Part shown: piece by piece, positions 55,455 through 64,000 of the stretch
How the letters are laid out: every line of letters starts with the position of its first letter
Position numbering within the stretch: the first letter of the stretch is position 1
From: Porpolomopsis calyptriformis
Lineage: Eukaryota > Basidiomycota > Agaricomycetes > Agaricales > Hygrophoraceae
DNA: 64,000 nt
Direction: 5' to 3'
Assembly (NCBI GenBank): GCA_951640195.1
Contig: OX621164.1
Span: forward strand, 291,098-355,097
Notes under the pieces: generated by a model
The model's input: the letters and a program-made list of their open reading frames with translations, nothing else
What the model was told of the DNA's origin: nothing
The model's database searches: none
Program-made: the position numbers and the translations under genes

Positions 55455-55820
55455 TTATACCTCGCTGTACGAAGGAGGTGGATATTGGGGCACATTGGTT
55501 GGGTCATAAGGCTGGTCGGATGATGTAGGGGGTGCTGAGGTAGGTGGGCGTGGTGGAGATGTCGGTCGGGTGTCACGTGTGGGTGCGGGAGAAGGAATGG
55601 AAGGAGAAGGCCCAGGGGGGGGTGCATAGCCCCTGGGTGGCAGAGTCGGTGGGGGAGGAGGGGGAGGAGGGGGAACTGGTATAGACCACCATCTAGATGA
55701 CCGCCATGGTTTACGGCCCATAGGGGCAGTCCTGCGGTCGGGCACCTCGGCTGTCGCGGGTGAGTTTCGAATGTAAGCCATGTTCATTCTGCGATTTCGT
55801 CGCTGGCGTGCACAGAGCAT
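55455..55820 (-). CDS. Pro-rich tail of a probable membrane protein with a PPxY motif
   Basis: The ORF from 55820 gives an Arg-rich segment (CARQRRNRRMNMAYIRN) followed by a long Pro-rich tail ending in YPPPSYSEV, which contains a PPxY motif for WW-domain (Rsp5-type) ligases. Reading upstream of the ATG in frame adds VVFVGLM, the end of a hydrophobic helix, just after a possible 3' splice site, so this is probably the last exon of a single-pass membrane protein whose 5' exons lie between 55830 and 56200. Those exons could not be resolved. The layout recalls Rcr-type adaptors. Confidence 0.5.
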   Translation of the reverse strand: MLCARQRRNRRMNMAYIRNSPATAEVPDRRTAPMGRKPWRSSRWWSIPVPPPPPPPPPTLPPRGYAPPPGPSPSIPSPAPTRDTRPTSPPRPPTSAPPTSSDQPYDPTNVPQYPPPSYSEV

Positions 55821-56275
55821 CAGACCGACAAAGACGACTTAGAATGGGTACAGGTGAGCATAAAGCATGAGTGTAGCATTTGGAGTTGTCCACGCACGAA
55901 TGAAAACACTGAGGGCCCATAGAGCTGAATGGACTTGTTGACCGGTACAATCATCACTGTAAATGCATATTGGATGAGCCGAGTGAAGAAGGACGAGATT
56001 GGACACTCACCCTGGTTGACACATAGTCGGTGGAAGAGACTTGGAGTTATTTGGTCTGGTTTGTTACAATAGAATAATGCGATACGCTCACTCATCATCA
56101 TGTGCCATAGAAGATCATCGCCTCCCAGGTGACAATAACGTTTAGATGGAATGTGATGGCACACCGCAGATACACCTACCAACATCTCCTGGGTATAATG
56201 AGATAGATACAGATAGTTACATGAAATGAATATGGGAATCGAGCCTGGTGGCGTGAGGTCGAGGATCACAACCGA

Positions 56276-56845
56276 TTAAAGACTAGCCCTGTTGGACACT
56301 CTCTTCAATGCCTTTCCAACTGAAGCAGCACCGTTCCCGATTACACTAGAGAGACGTCGACCCCCTGCCTGTATCTTAGTTCCAATTGTAGAAGCACCGC
56401 TGCTTATTACATCAGAGAGACGTCGGCCCCCAGCTTGTATCTTAGTCCCAACCGTAGAAGCACCGCTGCTTACTACGTCAGAGACACGTCGGCCACCGGC
56501 TTGTATCTTTGTTCCAACTGTAGAAGCACCGCTGCTTACTACGTCAGAGACACGTCGGCCACCGGTTTGTATCTTAGTTCCAACCGAACTCGCACCGTCG
56601 CCGATGACAGTGGAGAGCCGTCGGCCATTGGTTTGTATCGTACTGCCAACTGAAGTCGCACCGTCGCCGATGGCAGTGGAGAGCCGTCGGCCATTGGTTT
56701 GTATCGTACTGCCAACCGAAGTCGCACCGTCGCCGATGGCAGTGGAGAGCCGTCGGCCACCGGTTTGTATCGTAGTACCAACGCCTTTGGCCGCAGACGT
56801 TGTAGAGTTGGCAACCTTCTTCGCCGCAGAATTGATTCCGTCCAT
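56276..56845 (-). CDS. Protein of seven 22-residue repeats, each with an RRxS motif
   Basis: A single-exon ORF of 189 residues from ATG 56845. Residues 27-180 consist of seven tandem 22-residue units of the form TIQxGGRRLSxxIxxGAxSVGS, mirrored in a 66-base DNA repeat. Every unit has RRLS or RRVS, the R-R-x-S consensus of cAMP-dependent kinase. A 22-residue period with alternating small, hydrophobic and basic residues is typical of amphipathic lipid-binding helices, though the glycines argue for flexibility. No signal peptide. I do not recognise a family. The DNA repeats are diverged but never frameshifted, which points to selection. Confidence 0.65.
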   Translation of the reverse strand: MDGINSAAKKVANSTTSAAKGVGTTIQTGGRRLSTAIGDGATSVGSTIQTNGRRLSTAIGDGATSVGSTIQTNGRRLSTVIGDGASSVGTKIQTGGRRVSDVVSSGASTVGTKIQAGGRRVSDVVSSGASTVGTKIQAGGRRLSDVISSGASTIGTKIQAGGRRLSSVIGNGAASVGKALKRVSNRASL

Positions 56846-57188
56846 TCTTCTTCACACCTAAACCCATCAACGACGACTCTATGAGCAATAGGCCCCATCG
56901 TAAATCCTCACCTTTAGCTCAAAAGTTGCAAACCGAGGCGAGAGCAAGGCTGTGAAACGTGGCGTTATCAGTACAGGCGCAGCGAAAGGTTGGGTAGGAA
57001 CGCATACGCACACGATGATTCGGTTACAAGTCTCAAAGACAAATACGGTACAGTCTCTTTGACTTAAATATCCCAAACGGCAACTACCGCGGCCCTGACA
57101 GAGCGATCTAACCCGCCACTTTCTCGCAGGAAACTGGATGTAGAAAATTGAGACAGCAAGACTCCACCAACGGCAGATCAAAACCGAA

Positions 57189-57601
57189 ATGCCAACTGCT
57201 TTGAGTGATCAGCGACTTGTGGTTCTGCTTGATGAAGGCAATCCGGCCCTATTTCATGTGGGCTATGTGCCAATAACCTAATAGATCTTTTTTTTTTTGC
57301 CATATATTGTTAGCACCAGGACACAAAAAGATCACCATCAAATTATAATAAGGCAGACTTACCGAGGGCCGAAGGTGCTCAGGGGGATCTTCACGACTTT
57401 CAGGAGGGATTTGGAAAAGCAGTTGTTTTGTCCCAGGAAGTCCTCTGCCTATACGAATGCACCCATGGGTTCACAGAAATGGTGGGCCCGGAGCTTGAGA
57501 TATTGTTTGCTGTTACCGTGCTGGACCCTTCCAAGAAGGAAGAATACGCGACAGACACGAGCAACATCCGAGTCGAAAGTAATAGGTACTCCAAGTCTTA
57601 A
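57189..57601 (+). CDS. Small spliced hypothetical protein
   Basis: Exons 57189-57257 and 57314-57601 with a 56-base GT-AG intron would encode 118 residues. The second exon (GDLHDFQEGFGKAVVLSQEVLCLYE, shown here only by its ends GDLHDF and CLYE, then MVGPELEILFAVTV) has the composition of a folded protein. A GTAATA near 57578 might be a further donor. No family recognised and no flanking support, so this is tentative. Confidence 0.35.
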
Positions 57602-58018
57602 TGGAGAATATTTCGTTGCCGTGATTCTTGTGCTCGCCCTCGACATCGGTTGTTTCACTCCGTCTCGCTCTTCAAATTGATTTTAAAATTACATTAGCTA
57701 GCTAGTTAACACGATTTTGGGTGGTTTTGAGCGAGCATGGGGTGATCATCATCCCAGGACACCAATCGGTCTAACTGGGTCTATCATGCCTTGCTACGAT
57801 GTCATACTACGTTGCGTCAGGCTCTGACCAGCCGACTTGATTGCTAGCTCACCATATTTGATCATCGCCTATGCATTTTGTTGCGCAAATCCAGCATGTC
57901 GGAGAGATGATTTGCTCCCGGTCTACGCAAACTGACATGAGTAATTAAACCAAAAAGCCATCGCGATCGTTTACCATTCACTGAGGCACCAATAGTCTCT
58001 CATAACAGCATTAGACCA

Positions 58019-61000
58019 TCACCATCCTTTATCCCTGTTCCAGGAAAGGAGTAGCTGCATGGTAGTACGGTGCCCAGCATTGATGGCATGTGAAAGTGCT
58101 TCATCACACATATCTTTCCAGTCCAGCTCAATGTCATCCCGAGCAAGCAGCAGCTTTACAACACCCTGATGCCCACTCCCGGCTGCATACGAGAGTGGCG
58201 TTCGATCATGTAAGTCCTTCCAATCCACCCCAATCCCGTCCTGAGCAAGCAATAACTTCACAACAGCATCATGACCATTGTCAGCCGCATAGGAAAGGGG
58301 CGTTCGATCATATGAGTCCTTTGAATCCACTTCGACGTCATCCCGAGCGAGTAACAGCTTCACAACAGCATCATGCCCATAGCCAGCGGCATATGAAAGT
58401 GGTGTTCGACCATGTGAACCCTTCGAATCCACCTCAACATCATGCCGAGTGAGCAGCAGCTTTACAACACCATCGTGCCCACTGGCGGCCGCATATGAAA
58501 GTGGTGTCCGACCATTGGTAGCCTTCGAGTCGGCCTCAACGTTACTTCGGGAAAGCAGCAGGTCCACAACAGCATCACGCCCTTCATCAGCCGCATATGA
58601 AAGTGGGCTTCGGCCCTCATTGTCCTTCCAGTCCACCCCAAAGTCATCCCGAGCCAGCAGCAGCATCAAAACAGCATCATACCCACCACCCGCAGCATAC
58701 GAGACTGGAGTTCGACCATTATCCGCCTTCGAGTTTACCTCGACGTCGCCTTGAGCGAGTAGCAGCTTCACAACAGCGTCGTGCCCACCGCTTGCGGCAT
58801 ATGAAAGTGGTGTTTGGCAATATGAGTCTGCAGAGTCCGCCTGGACGTCACCCCGAGTAAGCAACAGCTCAACAATAGTGACATGTCCATTGTCAGCAGC
58901 ATATGAAAGCGGGGTTCCACCATACGAGTCCTTCCAGTCTGCCTCAACATCATCCCGAGCGAGCAGTAACTTGACAACGGCATGATGCCCTTCTCCAGTC
59001 GCACGCGAAAGCGGTGTTTTACCATGCCAGTCCTTTGAGTTCACGTCAACATCATCCCGAGCCAGCAGCAGCTTCACAACAGCGTCATGCCCACTCTGAG
59101 CTGAATACATAAGTGGCGTTCGACCATTCGAGTCCTTCGAGTCCGCGTCAACATCATCCTGAGCAAGAAGCAACTTGACGATGGCATCATGTCCGCTGCT
59201 TGCGGCATATAAAAGGGGAGTTCGACCATACAAGTCTTCCGGGTCAGCTTCGACGTCACCCCAAGCGAGCAAAAGCCTCACAACAGCATCGTGCCCATTC
59301 TGAGCTGCGTATGAAAGAGGCGCTCGACCATAGTCATCAGCTTCGTTCGCATCTACCCTGTTTTCCAATTGACAACGGACAATCTGCTCCAGGCCGCAGT
59401 AAGCGGAATGATGGAGAGCCGAAAAATCCCGTGTGATATAGCGACTGTAACGGGACCAACGTCCAGCGGATAGCAACATTACCTGACTAGCGCATTTAAC
59501 TTTTGAATCATCCCGAAGGAAATTCATTGCCAAATCTTTGATACTCTCCTGGTGCCGACGTGCATGATGGCCCCAATTCTGGGCGGCATAATTAAGGAAA
59601 GGATTGTCTCTCAAGAGAGATTCCAGCTCGTCGCCGCCATTGCAGCAGCCACGGGCAAATAGGTCGAAAGAAAGATAGGTGAGACACGTCGCCGCAATAC
59701 TCGCTTCAGCATTTGGAAATCGGGATTCACGTTGATTTTCAAAGTATTGTTGGGTGGTGTAGTCTGTTAGAGTGCACAATGAACACATTATCATATCAAT
59801 GGTTGCTCTACTCACGAGCAAGGCGAACGACGTGTTGTTCTTTGTCAATCACAACTAGTCCGGCACACACAGAGGTCAGCTTCGATTCGAAGACAAGTGC
59901 ACGAGGGTTTATTGCCGTCATCTTGGGTGAAATGGCAACGGCATGCTGAAGCTCTTTAATAGACAGTGGTCGAGTTGCGTATATGATCCACGACAGAACC
60001 CGTTTTGCCAACTCTTTGGTACGGGGTTGCCGCTCAATTCGTTCCATAGCTTCATCATAAATTTGATCTATCTCGTTAGGCAGATGATCCAGAGCGTCAA
60101 GGATAGTTTCTTCGCTTTCTTGTTCCAGAATTGCGTTCATGTGCAGTCGTGCAAGCAGGAACCTTGCCGGAAAGTCAGACACACAACCATTATAAACTAG
60201 TGTCACACTGGACATGCTCACATGCCTCTGGAGTTAGAAACAATTTGTTTTGTGATGGCTTCTTGGAGATTTACCAGATCCGAATAATAAGCAAGCCGAC
60301 TTTGGACATACTTCATCACATCTTCTTCAGTCGCACGAATATCGAGTCGGGGTGCGTCGCAGAAGTGTTGCTCGATTGAAGGAATATCGCGCGAGGTCAC
60401 CATCAAGTTGACAGGTCCAGCAAGAGATTGAAGAGCTTTCAGCAGCTTTATTCTAGATTCACCGGTTTCGGTACATTCATCCAGAGCATCAACGATGATG
60501 AAAATTCCCGCGTATGCCTTGATTTCTGCCTCCAATGCTTTAGTGATCTCATCGAGTGTCGGATACGTGCTTTGATTTTGGTGGTAACGATAAAACGACA
60601 CCATATTGTCCGATACTACAGGACGATCTTGCACCAACTGTTTGAGCAAACTTGCAATGAGATGGGTGACCTTCTGCGTGGCCTGTTCTTTATAGTTGCA
60701 ATAGATGAATACGATCCCTACGTTGCGATCTTTAAAGAACATTTGGAGATGGTTCACCACGATCGATCTGATGTGGAGTCGTATTCAGTCAAGGATCAAC
60801 AAACGATGTGGGTGAAAGCGTTACGCAAGGATCGTCTTTCCGGCGCCAGCTGTCCAAAAAACTATCAATAAGGTCAGTGTCACCGAGTCGACTAAAACTC
60901 ACGGTTCCCAGGACACCACAATGTCTGCGATGTACCATCGCGCCAGGCCTGGAATGTGGGCAATTCCAGCAGCCAATTTCCGGTGCCTTGTTCACGAGTC

Positions 61001-61238
61001 TGTAGAAATTCACTCTGAGACGCTTTGAAGTTGAGGGGAGACAGCCAATCTGCGAGTTTGCGACGTTCTCGAGTGAGAGAATGTCAATCTCTAGACAATA
61101 GCATAGATGCCAGTTTGAAAACTCACCTTTATCGTAATCAATCTGATCTCTGCCAGCAATTTTCAATTCGCTATTATTAAGAGTAACGTGCTGGACAGTG
61201 ATGCTGGGTGTCAAACGAGTTTCGGTATTGTTGGCCAT
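58019..61238 (-). CDS. NACHT-ankyrin repeat NTPase (NLR-like receptor)
   Basis: Six exons, 61238-61127, 61067-60903, 60849-60825, 60767-60222, 60162-59816 and 59763-58019, encode 979 residues. A 40-residue N terminus ending in IAGRDQ leads to RRKLADWLSP and the NACHT domain: Walker A GNPGAGKT near residue 95, FIYCNYKEQ, Walker B IFIIVDALDEC near 200, MVTSRDIP, then a winged-helix-like part (WIIYATRPLSIKELQHAVAI). From about residue 480 come some 14 ankyrin repeats, 12 of them regular 34-residue units (GRTPLSYAAxxGHDAVVKLLLA). The P-loop is encoded by a 25-base exon. Fungal NACHT-ANK proteins act in non-self recognition and defence, with the repeats as the variable sensor. Confidence 0.9.
58050..59340. 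repeat. 102-base tandem repeats coding for ankyrin units
   Basis: At DNA level the ankyrin region is a tandem array of 102-base units with high similarity between units (for example AGCAGCTTCACAACAGCATCATG recurs in slightly varied form). Such arrays expand and contract by recombination. Antisense frames through it are open as a by-product. Confidence 0.8.
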
Positions 61239-62586
61239 TGGAGGGACGGGCGATCGTCGTGACACAATGTGACAGAGGATGAATCGGCTTTCATGGCTGG
61301 GTCCCTACAAATTCCCTCTCTATGGTCGCGACGCGATTGATTATATGGTTGATGTGGAGAGCTTTCAAGAGGATTACCATTACTCATCCCCAGGTACATG
61401 GAACCTGAAACTGGCTTAGTTTCATATAGACCCACCTCGACCATTCGATGTTCAAGGAATAAAGACTGAACTACAGATGCCGCAGCTAGTATTTTCGCAA
61501 GAGATAGTTCGTGTGTTATGACTGGCGCACAAAGGATCTGTCATTCCAAAAGACAATGTATGTCTGCCTTTTTTCATTCCCTTCTCAAGTTATTCATTCA
61601 GTACATCCAATGTCTCACTAACGTCCGACGTGAGATAGAAGCAGGTATCATGGAGGAAATTGATGATGGCCTCCTGCTTATCAAGGATCTTCACGCCGAT
61701 TGGTTTCATGACTTTCCTGAAGGTGCGTTATCTTATTCGTACCGTCGTAACTAATAGATTTCTGGCTTCGCACCCAAGACACCAAGTTTTGCATTGGCAG
61801 CAGATGATATCCCCCCCGTTCTGGGCCCTCAAGACACCTTACCCTCCGGTACTTCGGTGATCCTGATCCGTTCCTTCTCCACGCCACCGAGATGCTCGTC
61901 CTCCAAATGAGCTAATGACCTCCCCACCCTCCATTATTACCGAGTTCTTTTACCCCTATGCCGCTTTGAAGAAATGTGGCTGAGGTGATCGAACACCGCT
62001 TCGCAAATTGACCAAGGAGCTATATTACACGGATAATTCCCCACATCTTTGTTCAAGCCAAGACCATGAATGACAAAGGCGCGATTGAGCAGCTCGATAT
62101 AAAAGGCGCCATGGGCAAAAGTCGAATCCACTAGCTGAACCCAAGGGGAACGTGGGAGAGAAAAATCTATGAGTGCACAGGAAGAACACCCAGAACTGCA
62201 ATTGGAGGAAGTCATGCACCAGATGTTCACTCTTTGGTGTGAGCTAAGCAAGAGCATCCATGGTGCATGGAACGCAGTCTGCCATTCAGATTTCGATCTG
62301 AATGGCAGACTGTTCCAGACTCGACTGACTGTCTTGCTTGGTTCCAATGCATGCGAACAACCAGTTTCAGCCGCAACATTCATGAAGGTGGTAATGAGAG
62401 GGTGAGGGAGCGGTTGCAAATCCAGAGGTACAATGGCTGATTTCGTTTCCGCAATTCGAGAAGCAAAAGTAAAAAAGAGCAGATCAACCGCAGCACATCT
62501 TCTATATAACCAATTTGCGAAAGGCCAATTTATAACGCTAGAGTAAAGTCAGTCAGATACAGAAAGGCTCGTGAAAACTACCCACC
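61239..62586. other. Intergenic region with a perfect hairpin
   Basis: No supported gene. Around 61640-61890 there are coding-like pieces (LLLIKDLHADWFHDFPE on the plus strand) that do not join into a model. A perfect inverted repeat sits at 62275-62312. Confidence 0.4.
62275..62312. repeat. 17-bp perfect hairpin with TTCG loop
   Basis: CAGTCTGCCATTCAGAT (62275-62291), loop TTCG (62292-62295), and its exact complement ATCTGAATGGCAGACTG (62296-62312). UUCG closes very stable RNA hairpins. It lies in no confident gene and has no U-tract behind it. Confidence 0.85.
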
Positions 62587-64000
62587 TCAATCAGGCTTTG
62601 GATCATTTGGATTCACGTCTATCGCTTTCTCGCCGGCCTGATGGGAGAGATAACAGCCCAATGTATCACTCCATACATATTCGTGAGCAAGTATCCGCGT
62701 GATCGTCTCGTAAGCGTGGACATTCGCAAATGGCACACCCGTTCGAGGGTCTAGGTAGACTGCGGGTAGCCCCGTTATAGGACAAATAGATTTTGGACGA
62801 GCTATATTCATTTTTGAGTTAGAATGTCTGCACAGTTGGGTGACTGAGACCACGGGGGGGGGGGGGGGGGGGGAAACATGCAACCAACCTAGCGGTCTGG
62901 CTTTTCCGACAAAAACGCGAAGATCCTCCCATTTAACATGGTCCCCGAACATGGCTTCCATTGTGTCTTTCCATGTTGGCTTTGAAGTGGTCTCAAATTG
63001 GCCGAGTTCGTGGGTGACGTAGTTCTTTGTAACCTTTTCGGTACGTTCGAGTCTGGGGGGCGCAAACAGTTGCATAGGGGTGAACTGATAAGAAGCGGAC
63101 GGTGGAGGTTGTGGTGCTGTTGGTAATGGCGGTTTGGGTGGTACTGTAGAACTGGATTGGGATGTAGAGGGAAGGGGGTAAGAAGGGTTGGCGACAAGCG
63201 GGTAGAGCGTGGGGGCGTTGTTCCCTGCAACCGAATGAGTCCCGTAGTAGTACGGGTAAGATGGTCTTGGTAACGTAGGGGGGTCAACGAAGACTTTGAT
63301 CTCTTCCTGTTTGCTTGTCCACCTTAGCATCGGTCCGTCGATCGTGGCGCGAACCACTCTAGCGCGTTTGCGCTTCTCTTCTTCTAGTCTTAGGTAGTCC
63401 CGGTGTTCGACAATATTACCTTCTTCGTTATCGAGAGCACGGGAAATAAGCTCGTCTTGAGTCAACATACGGGTTTCACCCTTCATCTTTTTGGGGACAG
63501 CAGCCGCCTAGTTGTGGCGAAATGAGAACGGAAACATTCACAAAAAAAAAAGCCCGATACGACATACCCTTTTTTCCTCTGATTTTTTCATCCGATTGGC
63601 AGTCTCAGACGTATTCATAACGGTGTGTTTCCTTTGGCTTTGTCTCTTGCTCTTCCCCCCTTCGATGACTTCACCAGTCTCAGCGTTGACAACCAACCCT
63701 AGAGAAACCCGACGTTTGTATTTTGACACCATGCCTGAACTGGATGCTTCTGGCTGATTCCCAGACACGGCCCTCGGTTGGGACTGTGTCTGGGGATTGA
63801 AAGTGACTTTGTTGCGCTCATGAGCCAAGGCGGTGGCTCTTGCAGCTTTGGCTCTGGCAGCCTAGAGGGAAATGTAAGGTAGCGGAATAAACGGTTAATA
63901 ACTGCACAGGCCTTTCTCTCTTGAGTCTCTTCCTCACGGGCAGTTTTGTCTTCGTCTTCCTGGGCAACCTCTTCATCAGTGCTCTCGAAGTCGGACTCAA
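62587..64000 (-). CDS. YL1/Swc2 (Vps72) subunit of the SWR1 complex, 5' end outside the window
   Basis: Exons seen on the minus strand: 64000 to about 63912, then from about 63861 to 63568, 63507-62889 and 62801-62587. The N-terminal part is acidic (TDEEVAQEDEDK) and basic in turn, with NKVTFNPQ and YKRRVSLG, matching the YL1 histone-binding region; the C terminus has the YL1_C motif RPKSICPITGLPA, YLDPRTGVPFANVHAYETI. YL1/Swc2 binds H2A.Z-H2B and serves its deposition by SWR1. A Pro-rich insert separates the parts. The donor after QERK seems to be GC instead of GT, and the last intron contains a 20-base homopolymer. Confidence 0.85.

Noticed and set aside
56292..56861. 189-residue plus-strand ORF over the 22-residue repeats
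   Set aside because: Exact antisense of the repeat gene; the minus frame has the better start, hydrophilic profile and kinase motifs.
58090..59436. Several plus-strand ORFs over the ankyrin array
   Set aside because: Open only because the 102-base repeat is open in several frames.
61937..62419. 160-residue minus-strand ORF
   Set aside because: Low-complexity, no motif, and it runs through the perfect hairpin, which would make coding selection unlikely.

Overview
The window is nuclear DNA of a filamentous basidiomycete, most likely an Agaricomycete. Genes are split by many short GT-AG introns of about 45-70 bases, there are no operons or Shine-Dalgarno sites, and the protein families are fungal (chitin synthase chaperone Chs7, PHO80-like cyclin, RSC bromodomain-BAH protein, NACHT and NACHT-ankyrin NTPases, F-box proteins, APH-like kinases). 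A chromodomain Ty3/gypsy element occupies the left edge. Species cannot be named from sequence alone. Exon structures were worked out by hand from splice signals and frame continuity.

Layout. 1-3566: 3' half of a Ty3/gypsy retrotransposon with RNase H, integrase, chromodomain, an in-frame stop, an extra downstream ORF and a 3' LTR carrying three evenly spaced TGACTCA sites. 3567-7420: no gene recognised. 7427-9126: PHO80/PCL-like cyclin. 10886-15757: SPO22/ZIP4 meiotic protein in 32 exons. 16139-18699: a crinkler-like fragment and a decayed UTP18 copy. 20501-28110: compact housekeeping block with CHS7, a GPALPP/DUF3752 protein, a divergently transcribed adenosine-deaminase-like gene only 37 bases away, a Ser/Pro-rich unknown and a PSP1-domain protein. 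29223-30053: a mitochondrial-looking PD-(D/E)XK candidate. 30395-35597: a NACHT remnant, a ubiquitin-like/RING protein and an intact NACHT NTPase. 36253-40791: a C2H2 factor and an RSC1/2-like chromatin remodeller subunit.

41-61 kb is accessory in character: small orphan ORFs, WD40 debris, a Cys-rich single-pass membrane protein, an F-box gene and its broken duplicate, a second PD-(D/E)XK candidate, two duplicated calmodulin-like genes with a conserved 7-base microexon, an APH-like kinase, a PPxY tail protein, a protein made of 22-residue repeats each with an RRxS motif, and a NACHT-ankyrin receptor. The right edge holds a partial YL1/Swc2 gene (SWR1 complex).

How it works together: there is no shared pathway across the window. 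Three loci (SPO22, the RSC1/2-like gene, YL1) act in meiosis or chromatin. The 30-61 kb stretch looks like a birth-and-death region for STAND (NLR-like) NTPases, with intact members, fusions and corpses side by side. The most interesting object is the 31.1-35.6 kb locus, where a NACHT NTPase frame runs directly into, and overlaps, a second frame encoding a ubiquitin-like fold, a conserved fungal core and a C-terminal RING finger.
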